Assembly: GCA_900765975.1 (NCBI GenBank) | Contig: CAAFTS010000071.1 | Span: forward strand, 1 to 64,000 | DNA from: Lachnospiraceae bacterium | Lineage (GTDB): Bacteria > Bacillota > Clostridia > Lachnospirales > Lachnospiraceae | Direction of reading: 5' to 3' | DNA length: 64,000 nt | Shown: one piece after another, positions 43,716-53,418 of the stretch | Layout: every line of letters starts with the position of its first letter | Numbering within the stretch: position 1 is the stretch's first letter | Position numbers and translations under genes: made by a program | Notes under the pieces: generated by a model | Databases searched by the model: none | What the model was told of the DNA's origin: nothing | The model's input: only the letters and a program-made list of their open reading frames with translations

Positions 43716-44546
43716 TTATTCCTTCTTCCCCTTTCCTTTTTTCTTCTTTCCGTCTCCGTCCCCTTCCTCCTTGAGGTTCTCATTCAGTCGCTCCTTTAAA
43801 TAGCAGTACAGCTTCTCTTTTAAAAATTTAGGATTATCTCCAGCCTGGATGGATAATACTCCCTCAATAATCAGCTGTTTATACAAATATTCTTCGTCAT
43901 TGCGTATTGTCAGCTTTTTGGCAATGGGTGCGAAAAACAGATTTGCCAGGAGACAGCCATAAAAAGTGGTAATCAGCGCTACCGACATGCTGGCCCCTAA
44001 AGAATCACTGGCTCCATCAGCCAAATTTAACCCCATCAACATATTAATCAAGCCAATCAGAGTACCTGTCATGCCGAAAGCCGGAGCCAGAGCCGTTCCC
44101 TTTTCATAAATACTTATCTCTGTCTCATGGCGGGTAGTCATATAATCCAGTTCATCATTTAACAAGGTTCTTACATCCTGGGGATCGTGAGAATCCACAA
44201 TCAGCATAACCGCATATTTAAAAAATGGATCCTTTAGCTCCTCCGCCTTCTGTTCAAGTGCCAACAGACCGTTCTTCCTGGCCTCCGTAGCGAATTCCAC
44301 CAGCGTTTCAATACAAGATATATTGTGAAACCGCTTTCCCTGGAACAGAATCCTCATATGGGATGGAATGTTTTTCAGTATTGAGAAAGGATAACTGGCT
44401 ACAATCGCCATAATCGTACCACCCACAACAATAAATAAACTGGGCATATTTATGAAATTATTAATTGCTTTTATGTCATCCATTGTGATACTCACTACGA
44501 TGATGACAAAGCCTAATACAATCCCTATGAGCGTAGATAAGTCCAT
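43716..44546 (-). CDS. motA: Flagellar motor stator protein MotA
   Basis: A 276-residue protein with four membrane helices. The first is TLIGIVLGFVIIVVSI, and the family block ALAPAFGMTGTLIGLINMLMGL and SMSVALITTFYGCLLANLFFAPIAKKL includes the conserved proline of the proton path. The C-terminus ends in an unusual run of Gly, Asp and Lys (GDGDGKKKKGKGKK). It lies after flbD. Confidence 0.95.
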   Translation of the reverse strand: MDLSTLIGIVLGFVIIVVSITMDDIKAINNFINMPSLFIVVGGTIMAIVASYPFSILKNIPSHMRILFQGKRFHNISCIETLVEFATEARKNGLLALEQKAEELKDPFFKYAVMLIVDSHDPQDVRTLLNDELDYMTTRHETEISIYEKGTALAPAFGMTGTLIGLINMLMGLNLADGASDSLGASMSVALITTFYGCLLANLFFAPIAKKLTIRNDEEYLYKQLIIEGVLSIQAGDNPKFLKEKLYCYLKERLNENLKEEGDGDGKKKKGKGKKE

Positions 44547-44547
44547 C

Positions 44548-44781
44548 CTATTCCCTCCGCAGCAGCTCCTCTTTACCCTCCGGGTATTCTTCTCCTACCG
44601 GCCGCATGATTTTCCGTTTGAATTCTATGATTTTTTCAACTACCTGTTCCCCGCTGTCCTGAACAATATAAAATTCCTTGTTCATCATGACAATCTTCGT
44701 TTCGGGGATAAACTTTACCATTTCTATCTGATCCTCATTCAGATAAAACAGCTCACCACTTAACTTATGAAGTTCTATCAA
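44548..44781 (-). CDS. flbD: FlbD/SwrD-family flagellar protein
   Basis: A 77-residue protein matching the FlbD/SwrD family: IELHKLSGELFYLNEDQIEMVKFIPETKIVMMNKEFYIV. SwrD raises motor torque in Bacillus. The start is a TTG preceded by GGGAG. It lies between flgE and motA, its usual place, and ends one base before motA. Confidence 0.88.
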   Translation of the reverse strand: MIELHKLSGELFYLNEDQIEMVKFIPETKIVMMNKEFYIVQDSGEQVVEKIIEFKRKIMRPVGEEYPEGKEELLRRE

Positions 44782-44840
44782 TTTTTTCTCCCGTTTAACC
44801 GCTGCAATGATTCCATCGCCCCTCTTAGCAGATTTTCCAA

Positions 44841-45779
44841 CTACCGTTTCATATTGACAAGCTGCTCCAGCATCTCATCGGTCACCGTAATAATCTTCGT
44901 ATTAGCCTGAAAACCTCTCTGGGTTGTAATCATTTCAGAAAATTCCTGAGCAATATCAACATTTGAGCCTTCCAGATAACCAGACATCAAAGAACCGGCT
45001 GTCTTGCCCGCTCTAATAATGCTGGCTGTTCCAGCAGCCCCGGAATTGTCGGAAGCGCCCATCTCAAAATAGTAGCCATCTTTTTTTATCATGCCCCCTG
45101 GGTTATTCACATTAATAAGGGCGATATAACCCATTTCATAGTTTTTGCCTTCCGAGTCAGTAGCTGTAATCTTGCCGTTTCCATCAATGGAGTATTCCGT
45201 AAAGGTTTTTCCCCCTTTCGATTTCTCCCCAATCTTAATGGGCTCCAGGGCGGTGGTGGCATCATCAAAATCCCAGGAACCATTTGCCTTGGTCATGCCG
45301 GTAATTGCAGTAGCAGTTCCGTCAGCATTATGAGCGGTGGCGGTAGCTCCATAGACGTAATTGCCCATGTTGTCCATCAGGTATCCGTTCTTTACCGTAA
45401 ACTGACCACTTCTAGACAAATAGGAGTTGTATGGACTGGCATTTTGTTCAAAAGGGCCTACCATAAAGAACCCCGGGCCATCGCAATATACATCCGAGTT
45501 GTATCCTGTATAGCTGGGATAACTCGGAGTAAAATTCGTTCTCACGGCTCCTAATACCGATCCATACCCCAACTGGGAAGCATTGAGTCCACCGGTACCT
45601 CCCGCTACAGCTGAGGCGCCTGATGGCTTCGTTAAGCTGGAATAAATGGAATCCTTGAAGGTGGCTGACTGGCTCTTATACCCTGTGGTATTGGCATTGG
45701 CTATATTATTACTGATTACATCCATCTTAGACTGATGTGCTTTTAATCCGGCTACAGCGGCAAACATTGATCTTACCAT
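44841..45779 (-). CDS. flgE: Flagellar hook protein FlgE
   Basis: A 312-residue hook subunit. The N-terminal motif MFAAVAGLKAHQSKMDVISNNIANANTTGYKSQSATFKD and C-terminal LEGSNVDIAQEFSEMITTQRGFQANTKIITVTDEMLEQLV are intact. It is shorter than many FlgE proteins (about 400), through a smaller variable middle domain. It overlaps the flgD stop by seven bases, so hook cap and hook are coupled. Confidence 0.93.
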   Translation of the reverse strand: MVRSMFAAVAGLKAHQSKMDVISNNIANANTTGYKSQSATFKDSIYSSLTKPSGASAVAGGTGGLNASQLGYGSVLGAVRTNFTPSYPSYTGYNSDVYCDGPGFFMVGPFEQNASPYNSYLSRSGQFTVKNGYLMDNMGNYVYGATATAHNADGTATAITGMTKANGSWDFDDATTALEPIKIGEKSKGGKTFTEYSIDGNGKITATDSEGKNYEMGYIALINVNNPGGMIKKDGYYFEMGASDNSGAAGTASIIRAGKTAGSLMSGYLEGSNVDIAQEFSEMITTQRGFQANTKIITVTDEMLEQLVNMKR

Positions 45780-46315
45780 TTTACTTTTTCTCCTTTGTCA
45801 TCATCAAAATAAGGCTTCACTGAAACATCTGACTGATTGCTTTCTCTCCCAGGCCCCTTATCCTTACCTTCCTCATCCGTAACGGTACCGCGCTGTCCGA
45901 CTGCCATAACAGAACTTACGGGGTATTCCTCGCTTTGACCATCCAGATAGATGACCGGAGGAGAAAACGCTAAGTTTACACCAGTCACTGTCCCCTTAAC
46001 CGTCTTCTGTTGCCCATCCTTAAATATGACAACCTCAGCTTGCTGTCCCAGCAGTCCTGATGCGTATTGATTCGTGGACATCTGTGTCATCTGGGACATG
46101 GATTCGATTGTCGCCATCTGGACTAATTGATTAAGCATCTCCGAATTATCCATGGGACTGGTCATATCCTGATTCTGAAGTTGGACCGCCATCAGTGTAT
46201 AGAAATCCTCCAGAGTCAGGGAATTTTTTGCCACCCTAGATGATTGATTCCTATTTCCCGAAGAGGAAACAGTAGTACGCGCAGCGGAGCTGTCCATCAT
46301 ACCGATATCTGTCAT
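45773..46315 (-). CDS. flgD: Hook assembly scaffold FlgD
   Basis: About 180 residues. The conserved core reads LTLEDFYTLMAVQLQNQDMTSPMDNSEMLNQLVQMATIESMSQM, the FlgD N-terminal signature; the C-terminal part is acidic and variable. ATG 46315 follows AGGAGG; the open frame starts earlier without a ribosome site. FlgD caps the growing hook. Confidence 0.92.
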   Translation of the reverse strand: MTDIGMMDSSAARTTVSSSGNRNQSSRVAKNSLTLEDFYTLMAVQLQNQDMTSPMDNSEMLNQLVQMATIESMSQMTQMSTNQYASGLLGQQAEVVIFKDGQQKTVKGTVTGVNLAFSPPVIYLDGQSEEYPVSSVMAVGQRGTVTDEEGKDKGPGRESNQSDVSVKPYFDDDKGEKVKW

Positions 46316-46334
46316 AACAATTACCTCCTGTTCA

Positions 46335-47447
46335 TTATAGTTCCTCCAAGCCAAGTCTCAGCTTATCAATAAAATCAGCTACTTCATTGTTTCTGCCCCC
46401 GCCATCCTGCTTCTTTTTCCCATTTCCATTTTCAGGATTCCGTCCCCTGGAATGTCCCTGATCTCGGTTCCAGGAAAGCAATAATGTCTCCTCCTGTCTG
46501 ATATCTATGGAAACAGGTGTCTCCGTGTGGTATTTGATGAGCCTTCCAATCTCCGATACATTCTTTTCCAGCAACAAGGCCGTTTTTTCACTGGCACAGC
46601 ACAATTCAACGCGGGTCCCTTCTTTGCCTGTCCGAAACTTAATAAGGATATTTCCCAGGGTCTCCGGTTCCAATTGAATCTCCAGAGTCCTCCCACTATT
46701 CGACAGCCCATACGCAATGTGGCTCGACAGCGCTCTCGAAAACTCTGGTTTGTATTCATGATATGGCTGGGCTACCCTGATTTTTACTGGCTCATTAGAA
46801 GTCGGTATATGATAGGCTTCTCTTGGTGAGGAAACCATCGGTCCACCTTCCTCCTCACCTGCCTTTTTTTCTTCCGGCACATGGTTGCTCATATAATTCC
46901 CTGACTTTTGTCCTGCTTTAGAGAATCTTTCTTGTCCCTGAATGTTTCCTGCAGGAGCCAGTGCCGTCCATCCATCAACCTTACCGATTGAAGCACCCGG
47001 GCCAAATCCAACATGCATCGTTACTCCATTCTCTCCCCGGGAACGGATACTGAATTCTTCCCCCATTCCCTGGCCCGGACCATTTCCCCCTTTCTCCCTA
47101 ATAACAGTTCCTCTTTCCGATGAAGAGTTATCCAAAAATCCAGCCACCCCGCTGCTTTTCTCCCTAATCGAACGGGAAATCCATTCTTCTCCTCCCCAAG
47201 CAGGAGGCCCTTTTTTTCCTAGATATTCAAACGTTTCTCCGTCCATACTGGTAAGGACATCAGGAAGATTTGTCCTTCCTCCCATGTCTGCCGCATCCTG
47301 TTGTCCATCCACTAAGAAGTGGGTCATAGAAGCCCCTAGTTCTAAAAGTCCATAGAATACGCTCCCTTCATCTTCCTTTTTTCTTTTATCAGTAACTGCT
47401 ATTTTTCTTGTCGGCTGCATGACAGCCGCATTCACTCTCGCATTCAT
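46335..47447 (-). CDS. fliK: Flagellar hook-length control protein FliK
   Basis: A 370-residue secreted ruler. The N-terminal 220 residues are low complexity, Gly/Ser/Glu-rich. The C-terminal Flg_hook domain is recognisable (SGRTLEIQLEPETLGNILIKFRTGKEG, then LLLEKNVSEIGRLIKYH). FliK measures the hook and triggers the FlhB switch. It is located between fliJ and flgD as in Bacillus. Confidence 0.9.
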   Translation of the reverse strand: MNARVNAAVMQPTRKIAVTDKRKKEDEGSVFYGLLELGASMTHFLVDGQQDAADMGGRTNLPDVLTSMDGETFEYLGKKGPPAWGGEEWISRSIREKSSGVAGFLDNSSSERGTVIREKGGNGPGQGMGEEFSIRSRGENGVTMHVGFGPGASIGKVDGWTALAPAGNIQGQERFSKAGQKSGNYMSNHVPEEKKAGEEEGGPMVSSPREAYHIPTSNEPVKIRVAQPYHEYKPEFSRALSSHIAYGLSNSGRTLEIQLEPETLGNILIKFRTGKEGTRVELCCASEKTALLLEKNVSEIGRLIKYHTETPVSIDIRQEETLLLSWNRDQGHSRGRNPENGNGKKKQDGGGRNNEVADFIDKLRLGLEEL

Positions 47448-47467
47448 CTTCCTGCCTCCTGTCCATG

Positions 47468-47917
47468 CTATATGCGAACCAAAGTCTTACGATTATTAGA
47501 GATGTACTCCTCAATTTCCTTTTCCATCTGCTTCTGGAAGCCAATCTGGTATTCCTCCAGTCTGCGCTCCTTCAATTTTTCCAGGGATGTGCTTTCTTTT
47601 TTTGCCTCTAGCAGCTGTTGCCGTTTCATCTCTTCCTGACGCTGAAGCAGCTCTAAGTCCTGCCTGGCATTCCGGATCCGGAATCCTAATATGTCTAAAT
47701 AATTCTCATAAATATGCATGCTCATGGCATCCATTCCGTTCTTCTGCTTCTCATTGAGAATTTTGCAACAATCCTCGTACTCTTTATCTAATCCGGTTAG
47801 TATCCCTTCTTCTTCCCTGATTTTTGCCATGATGGCCGCTTCTTCCCCCACCAGATTGTCCAGAATCTGGTTTTTATAGTCCAAAACCTTTTCTAATTGA
47901 AAATGAAACCTCCGCAT
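47468..47917 (-). CDS. fliJ: Flagellar export protein FliJ
   Basis: A 149-residue coiled-coil protein (FHFQLEKVLDYKNQ at the N-terminus, then long charged helices). FliJ is the central stalk of the FliI ATPase and escorts chaperones. ATG 47917 follows CAGGAGGGG; the frame extends eight codons upstream, overlapping fliI. Confidence 0.9.
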   Translation of the reverse strand: MRRFHFQLEKVLDYKNQILDNLVGEEAAIMAKIREEEGILTGLDKEYEDCCKILNEKQKNGMDAMSMHIYENYLDILGFRIRNARQDLELLQRQEEMKRQQLLEAKKESTSLEKLKERRLEEYQIGFQKQMEKEIEEYISNNRKTLVRI

Positions 47918-47933
47918 AACCACTCCCCTCCTG

Positions 47934-49238
47934 TCAGTCACTTAAAATTTTTTCCATCTCTGACACAACCTCATCATGTGTAAAGCTTTCATTCACGCCC
48001 TGCATCAAGAACGCATTTACTCTATCTATCCTGCCTATTGCCTGATCAACCTTCTGGCTTGTCCCCATTTTATATGCCCCTATGGAGATTAAATCCTCAT
48101 TTTTAGAATATGTGCTTAAAATATCCCGAATCCCCGAAGCCAGCTCCTTCTGCCGTTCAGAAGCCACACTGGACATCAGCCTGGATATACTGGCATTGAT
48201 ATCAATTGCCGGGAAATGATTCTCATTTGCCAATTTCCTAGTTAAGACAATATGACCGTCCAAAATCCCTCTGACCGTATCAGCAATGGGTTCATTGGTG
48301 TCATCCCCTTCCACCAGAACAGTATATACACCAGTGATGGAACCTTCTTTAAACCGCCCGCTCCGTTCCAATAGTTTTGGGAATTCGGTATAGATAGAAG
48401 GGGTATATCCTCTGGCCACAGGCGGCTCTCCCAGGGAAAGTCCAATCTCACGTTTAGCCATAGCAAAACGTGTTAAGGAATCCATCATGAGAAGCACATC
48501 CTTTCCCTGATTCCGAAAGTACTCAGCAATGGTTGTTGCCACCAAGGGGCATTTCATTCGCATCATGGAAGATTCATCCGAAGTAGCAACTACAACAACT
48601 GAGCGTTGTCTTCCCTCTTCTCCCAAATCCCTCTCGATGAACTCCCTGACTTCCCTTCCACGTTCCCCCACCAAGGCTATGACATTAATATCCGCCGTAG
48701 AGTTCTTAGCAATCATGCCCAAAAGAGTACTCTTTCCCACTCCACTACCGGCAAATATTCCAATTCGCTGCCCTTTACCTATGGTAAGCAACCCATCAAT
48801 AGCCTTCACCCCAAAGTCAAGACGTTCTGTAATAGGCGGCCGTTTCAAAGGATTCGTGTAAGTATTTTCCACATAACAAAATTGGGAATCCGAGAACCTC
48901 TCCCCAAAAATAGGTCTCCCCATGGCATCAATAACACGGCCTTTCAGGAAATCACCAACCGGGATTTTTAACCGCTTCTTTGTGCTCCTCACAATGCTAC
49001 CTGAAGATATACCATTAGTATCTTCATACGACATCATCTGGATTTTATTCTGTTTAAATCCGATTACCTCCGCAGGAATATGGCGATTTTGCCTCTCATC
49101 ATATATCATGTATATCTCACCGATACTAGTCCTTCCGCCTGATGCCTCCAGCAGCATTCCTTCCACATTCTCTATTTTACCAATCCTGCTGATAGTCTCT
49201 GATTTCCGAATCAATCCGGGCAAATCTCTAAACTGCAT
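47934..49238 (-). CDS. fliI: Flagellum-specific ATPase FliI
   Basis: About 434 residues. The Walker A motif is GIFAGSGVGKSTLLG, Walker B LLMMDSLTRFA, with GERGREVREFIE and GYTPSIYTEFPKLLERSG typical of the F1-beta-like export ATPases. ATG 49238 follows AGAGGAG. It energises export with FliH and FliJ, its neighbours here. Confidence 0.96.
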   Translation of the reverse strand: MQFRDLPGLIRKSETISRIGKIENVEGMLLEASGGRTSIGEIYMIYDERQNRHIPAEVIGFKQNKIQMMSYEDTNGISSGSIVRSTKKRLKIPVGDFLKGRVIDAMGRPIFGERFSDSQFCYVENTYTNPLKRPPITERLDFGVKAIDGLLTIGKGQRIGIFAGSGVGKSTLLGMIAKNSTADINVIALVGERGREVREFIERDLGEEGRQRSVVVVATSDESSMMRMKCPLVATTIAEYFRNQGKDVLLMMDSLTRFAMAKREIGLSLGEPPVARGYTPSIYTEFPKLLERSGRFKEGSITGVYTVLVEGDDTNEPIADTVRGILDGHIVLTRKLANENHFPAIDINASISRLMSSVASERQKELASGIRDILSTYSKNEDLISIGAYKMGTSQKVDQAIGRIDRVNAFLMQGVNESFTHDEVVSEMEKILSD

Positions 49239-49251
49239 AAACACATCTCCT

Positions 49252-49983
49252 CTATGCATTATCAAGAAGCTCCCTAATGTTAGCCATCTGCGTATTCACG
49301 CTTAAATCGACTATTTCATCCGGAAGTTCCAGGATACAGGTTCCCTGCTCCTCATTTTCCATTTTTATGATTTTCACATTGGAAGAAAGGTCAGACAGTG
49401 TATTTAAGAATTCCACATCCCCCTCTATCATCACATCCATGTCATATTTTGATACATATACCTTAGCCCATTCCTTCTTCTCAAGTTCTCCTGCAGCTGA
49501 TGCAATCATATGTTTCATGGTCTCGCCACTCGTGCGCAGGCTGACCCTAATGACCTTTTCCGCTATCGCAACCGCTATATCCTTAAGTTCATCCAGATAC
49601 TTTTCCAGTAATTCTTTTTTTTTCTGCTCCATCCCTTCAATACAGCTTTCCAGGAGTTTTCTTGCTTCTTTCCTGTCCTTTTCAAAAAGTTCCAAGTGTT
49701 CCTTCTTAGCCTGGTCAAATCCATCCTTTTTTCCCTCTAGATACCCTTGAGCATATCCCTTTCTCTGGTACTCCTCTTTTAAAAGCTGCCCTTCTTTCCT
49801 GGCAGTATTAAGAATCTTCTCCGACTGCTCTACTGCCTGGACAATACATTCCTCCGCATATCTATCTTCAATCTTTTCCGATTCTTCCAGTCTGTCTGCC
49901 TTCTTCCGCCCAACAAGCTGTTTATCCCTCGGATATATATATGGACTTGCTTCCCGCTCCCCGTATTTAATAACCTTAGACAA
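49252..49983 (-). CDS. fliH: Flagellar assembly protein FliH
   Basis: About 243 residues. A highly charged coiled-coil (residues about 60-140) leads to a C-terminal V-ATPase-E-like domain (IAVAIAEKVIRVSLRTSGETMKHMIASA). FliH regulates FliI. The start may be TTG 49983 (giving SKVIKYG as in relatives, with AAGGA eight bases upstream) or ATG 50001; both overlap the fliG end. Confidence 0.88.
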   Translation of the reverse strand: MSKVIKYGEREASPYIYPRDKQLVGRKKADRLEESEKIEDRYAEECIVQAVEQSEKILNTARKEGQLLKEEYQRKGYAQGYLEGKKDGFDQAKKEHLELFEKDRKEARKLLESCIEGMEQKKKELLEKYLDELKDIAVAIAEKVIRVSLRTSGETMKHMIASAAGELEKKEWAKVYVSKYDMDVMIEGDVEFLNTLSDLSSNVKIIKMENEEQGTCILELPDEIVDLSVNTQMANIRELLDNA

Positions 49984-50986
49984 TGACCTCGTCCTTTCCA
50001 TTCTTGCTGATTACAAGTTCTCCCTGCTCCTCTAAGTTTCTGACTATATTGACAACACGCTGTTGGGCCTCTTCCACATCCCTTACACGCACATTGGTAG
50101 TAATCTCCAAGTCGGAAAGCACTCCTTCCGCCATACGCTTTGACATATTAGACAAGATTAAATTAAATAGATTCTCATCACTGATTCCCTTAAGCGCGTA
50201 TACAAGATCCTTGTTATCGCAATTTCTGATTACCTTCTGCAGGGAACGATTATCCAGAGTTGCCAAATCCTCAAATACAAACATCTTCCTACGAATCATA
50301 TCGGCCAGCTCTGCATCATGCTTATTTAATTCTGCAAAAATAAGTTTTTCACTGCTTCGCTCCACATTATTCATCAGCTCAGCAGCATAATCAATACCAC
50401 CAATCGTAGTAAAGTCAGCAGTATATAGACTTGAAAACATCTTTTTTATTTCCTCTTCCACAATTTTCACAGCTTCCGGAGAGATACTATCCATCTTGGC
50501 AATCTTCTCAAAAACCGACATTTTCTTCTTTTCAGGCAAAACATCAATGATTGCAGCTGCCAAATCCGGCTCCATATAAGAAAGCACCAATGCTATTGTT
50601 TGAGGACGTTCTCTGGAAAGTACAGGTACCAGACTCTTGATATCATTTTTCCTTAAAAAACTAAATGCACGGTTTTGCAAAGATTTGGAAACCTTGGACA
50701 AAAGGCTCGCTGCGGTTGCCTCGCCAAATGCCTTTTCCAAAACCGTTCTGGCATATTCTAACCCGCCGTCTGTTACCACCTTTTGGGTCAGACACAGCTT
50801 GTAGAACTCATCCAGTACCCCCTCCGCCTCCTCAGATTCCATATGACCCAGCTTCGCCACCTCTATGGTCAACTTTTCTATATCTGACTGTTCTAGATAT
50901 TTGTAAATCATCGAAGCGCGTTCCACCCCTAGGCAAACAATAACTGCAGCAGCTTTTTGCAAAGGAGTTAATTTACCGTCACTCAT
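49976..50986 (-). CDS. fliG: Flagellar motor switch protein FliG
   Basis: A 336-residue C-ring protein. The N-domain opens with LTPLQKAAAVIVCLGVERAS, the middle domain has ERPQTIALVLSYMEP in the position of the EHPQ motif, and the torque domain contains FEDLATLDNRSLQKVIRNCDNKDLVYALKG with the charged residues that face MotA. ATG 50986 overlaps the fliF stop (TGATG) and follows GGAGGG. Confidence 0.95.
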   Translation of the reverse strand: MSDGKLTPLQKAAAVIVCLGVERASMIYKYLEQSDIEKLTIEVAKLGHMESEEAEGVLDEFYKLCLTQKVVTDGGLEYARTVLEKAFGEATAASLLSKVSKSLQNRAFSFLRKNDIKSLVPVLSRERPQTIALVLSYMEPDLAAAIIDVLPEKKKMSVFEKIAKMDSISPEAVKIVEEEIKKMFSSLYTADFTTIGGIDYAAELMNNVERSSEKLIFAELNKHDAELADMIRRKMFVFEDLATLDNRSLQKVIRNCDNKDLVYALKGISDENLFNLILSNMSKRMAEGVLSDLEITTNVRVRDVEEAQQRVVNIVRNLEEQGELVISKNGKDEVIV

Positions 50987-52563
50987 CAATTACCCTCCTC
51001 CGATCTCACCCAACTACGCAGCAGTGCAGCGGATATCTCCGGATTATCCTCTGCAAAACTTTGAATTTGACTTTTAATTCGGCTTCCTTTATCTATTGTT
51101 AAGATTTCCTCTTCCGGCGCATCTTCCTCCGCCGGAGATTCCAGCGGAATTTCTGCCTCTAACTCTGCTAAAAGCTTCTTTTTATTCCGTTTCTTGATGC
51201 CCATAACAATGAAAAAAATCAGAAGAAGCAGCAACAGAAGGATTCCTCCCAGAACAAACGGCAGATACCTTATCCTATCCGCCTCAACCTCCCTTGGCGA
51301 AACTGATGCCGCAACCTCAAGAGTATTTGTATTGTTATAAAAATCCGCCATAACAATAGATATTTTCTCGTTCTGCAATTCTGGGGCAATTCCTGCCGCT
51401 CTGGCCACCAACGCTATCAGCTGGGCAGTACCTGGCCCTCCTCCGACAACTGCTTTCTGATTTATACTTATTGCAACGCTAACATCAGAGATTGCACCAC
51501 TGTCATTCTGTCCCTGAACCTTTTTCTGATTCAGTTCATATGTTGTCTCTGAATTACTGCTATAGATATCGTCAGTAGTACCTTGTCCAGCATTATATTG
51601 GGTCACATTGGTATTAGACTGTGTACCAGGTATGCCAGCAGCACCTGCTTGCTGGCCATTCCCCTCGGCGCTTAAGGTCTGCCGGCTGATGTAACCTGAA
51701 TTATTCTGTGTGTCCGGGGCACTATAACTCAGTTCCTCAGAAAGTACCCTCTGCATATCTGCTGTGCACTTAACAGAAACATTAACATTACCACGGCCAT
51801 AAATCCCTTCCAAGACATTCAGTATATTATTCCGGAGTTTTGCCTCTTCCCGGCTTTCATACTCCAACTTCTTATTCCCATCAACAGTTTCCGAATCACT
51901 ATCCTTCACGGCGGATACATCCACGCCGTTTCCATCCAAGACTGCGACATCCCCCAATTCCATATCTGGAACCGCTTTTGCCACCAGTCTCTGTATCGCC
52001 TCCGCCTGCTCTCGGGAAGGAGAACCGCCATCATACATATGTACTACAACATAGGCCGATGCTCCCTTTGCATTGTCCGTGTTCAATATGTACTTACTAT
52101 CCTTGGCCTGACTTATGGTAACAACAGCACTTTTTACACCGTCAAGCGTACGGATGGTAGAGCCAATCCGTTCCTGAAGCTGATAAAGTTTGTAGGTCTC
52201 CTTCTCCGATTCTGTAGACATCATGCCCGCATGTTCTGTAAACACGTCATAGGAAAAACCACTTTTGGGATAGCCATCAACTGCCAGCATCCCTCTTGTC
52301 TTATCCACCGAATCCTTCGGAACAAGAACACTCCCCTGTTGATTGTATTGATAAGGCACTTCCATATCCTGAAGTTTAGCCATAACTTCCTTGGCCTCCT
52401 CTTCATTCATGCCAGAAAACAGTACCGCATAATCAGTATTATTAAGCGCCATTGCCAGGGCCGCCGAAAGAATCAGCAGCCCTGACACCGTTATGGCAAT
52501 AATTTTTTTTGTTCTTCCTGATAGATTTTTAAAGAAATCTTTCATTCTGTCCAGTTGCTTCAT
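50986..52563 (-). CDS. fliF: Flagellar MS-ring protein FliF
   Basis: A 525-residue membrane protein. The first membrane helix lies near residues 20-40 and the second near 425-450 (FVLGGILLLLLLLIFFIV). The YscJ-like ring-building motif DYAVLFSGMNEEEAKEVMAKLQ and a Gly/Asn/Gln-rich variable loop (about 290-350) lie between. The cytoplasmic tail that binds FliG ends the protein. Confidence 0.95.
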   Translation of the reverse strand: MKQLDRMKDFFKNLSGRTKKIIAITVSGLLILSAALAMALNNTDYAVLFSGMNEEEAKEVMAKLQDMEVPYQYNQQGSVLVPKDSVDKTRGMLAVDGYPKSGFSYDVFTEHAGMMSTESEKETYKLYQLQERIGSTIRTLDGVKSAVVTISQAKDSKYILNTDNAKGASAYVVVHMYDGGSPSREQAEAIQRLVAKAVPDMELGDVAVLDGNGVDVSAVKDSDSETVDGNKKLEYESREEAKLRNNILNVLEGIYGRGNVNVSVKCTADMQRVLSEELSYSAPDTQNNSGYISRQTLSAEGNGQQAGAAGIPGTQSNTNVTQYNAGQGTTDDIYSSNSETTYELNQKKVQGQNDSGAISDVSVAISINQKAVVGGGPGTAQLIALVARAAGIAPELQNEKISIVMADFYNNTNTLEVAASVSPREVEADRIRYLPFVLGGILLLLLLLIFFIVMGIKKRNKKKLLAELEAEIPLESPAEEDAPEEEILTIDKGSRIKSQIQSFAEDNPEISAALLRSWVRSEEGN

Positions 52564-52599
52564 CTATCCAAATCCTCTGACCTTTCTGCGGGCAGTATA

Positions 52600-52917
52600 T
52601 TAAAACCCTATCTTTATAAGCTGGTCATACGATTCCAGCGCTTTATTTCGCAGCTGAACCAATAGTTCCACCGATAGTTCCGCCTTATTAGCAGCAATCA
52701 TAAGATTATGTGGGTCATCAGTTTCCCCCACAGACAAGGCGTACTGTTCCCTCGCATAATCGCTTCTTGCCTCCCCGGCATTATTCCATGCGTTTCGAAA
52801 AACATCAATGAATCTCGCATCCTTCGATTGATTCGGTTCCCGTTGATCTAGTTCAAAATCCTCAAGTCGATTCAGTGGCCTCATCCATTGAATGAATCCA
52901 TCATTTAATCCTTCCAT
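52600..52917 (-). CDS. fliE: Hook-basal body protein FliE
   Basis: A 105-residue protein. The conserved C-terminal half (DDPHNLMIAANKAELSVELLVQLRNKALESYDQLIKI) matches FliE, which joins the MS ring to the rod. It lies directly after flgB, in the place where flgC would usually come first. Confidence 0.93.
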   Translation of the reverse strand: MEGLNDGFIQWMRPLNRLEDFELDQREPNQSKDARFIDVFRNAWNNAGEARSDYAREQYALSVGETDDPHNLMIAANKAELSVELLVQLRNKALESYDQLIKIGF

Positions 52918-52937
52918 TCCTGTTCAATCCTTCCCGG

Positions 52938-53315
52938 TTATCCTTTAATTGCTGTCCTAAGCTGGGACAATTCACTATTCAGCAGTTTCAGCTGATATTC
53001 ATACTGAAGCTGGACGCGGGCCTGCTCTAGATACTCAGCTTCAATCTGGACGTTATTGCCATCAATCCTGACACTTTCCTGCTCTGTAGTATGTATGACC
53101 CCTCTCGTATTTCCTATTGCCTTCCTTATGTCCGAAGAGCTACCGTTTCTCACCCGCTCGAGATTTCTTTTTAAAACATCCTCAAATGTCATATAGCGGC
53201 TTTTGTACCCCGGAGTGTCGTTATTAGCTATATTAGCAGCAATCATTCCATTTTTCTGCCAAAGATAATCCAACACTCGGCCAGACAACGATATAGAATT
53301 CCCAAAAAAGTCCAA
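52938..53315 (-). CDS. flgB: Flagellar proximal rod protein FlgB
   Basis: About 125 residues from TTG 53315, which follows GGGAGG and gives the normal family start (DFFGNSISLSGRVLDYLWQKNGMIAANIANNDTPGYKS). The C-terminus LEQARVQLQYEYQLKLLNSELSQLRTAI is the rod helix. The frame is open further upstream (to 53417) but without family similarity. It is the first structural gene of the large minus-strand operon. The 103-base gap before it holds no clear promoter. Confidence 0.9.
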   Translation of the reverse strand: MDFFGNSISLSGRVLDYLWQKNGMIAANIANNDTPGYKSRYMTFEDVLKRNLERVRNGSSSDIRKAIGNTRGVIHTTEQESVRIDGNNVQIEAEYLEQARVQLQYEYQLKLLNSELSQLRTAIKG

Positions 53316-53418
53316 TTTATTGTCCTCCCATCTCTTCAACCTATTTACACTACTATTCATCATGACAGACAGAATGTTAACGAAACTATCTCCCTCCACT
53401 GCTGGCACGCAAACCATA

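Noticed and set aside
53316-53418. SigA promoter directly before flgB (TTAACA with AATAGT at 17 bases, minus strand)
   Set aside because: Both hexamers are poor matches, and read-through from the cyclase gene is equally possible; too weak to list.
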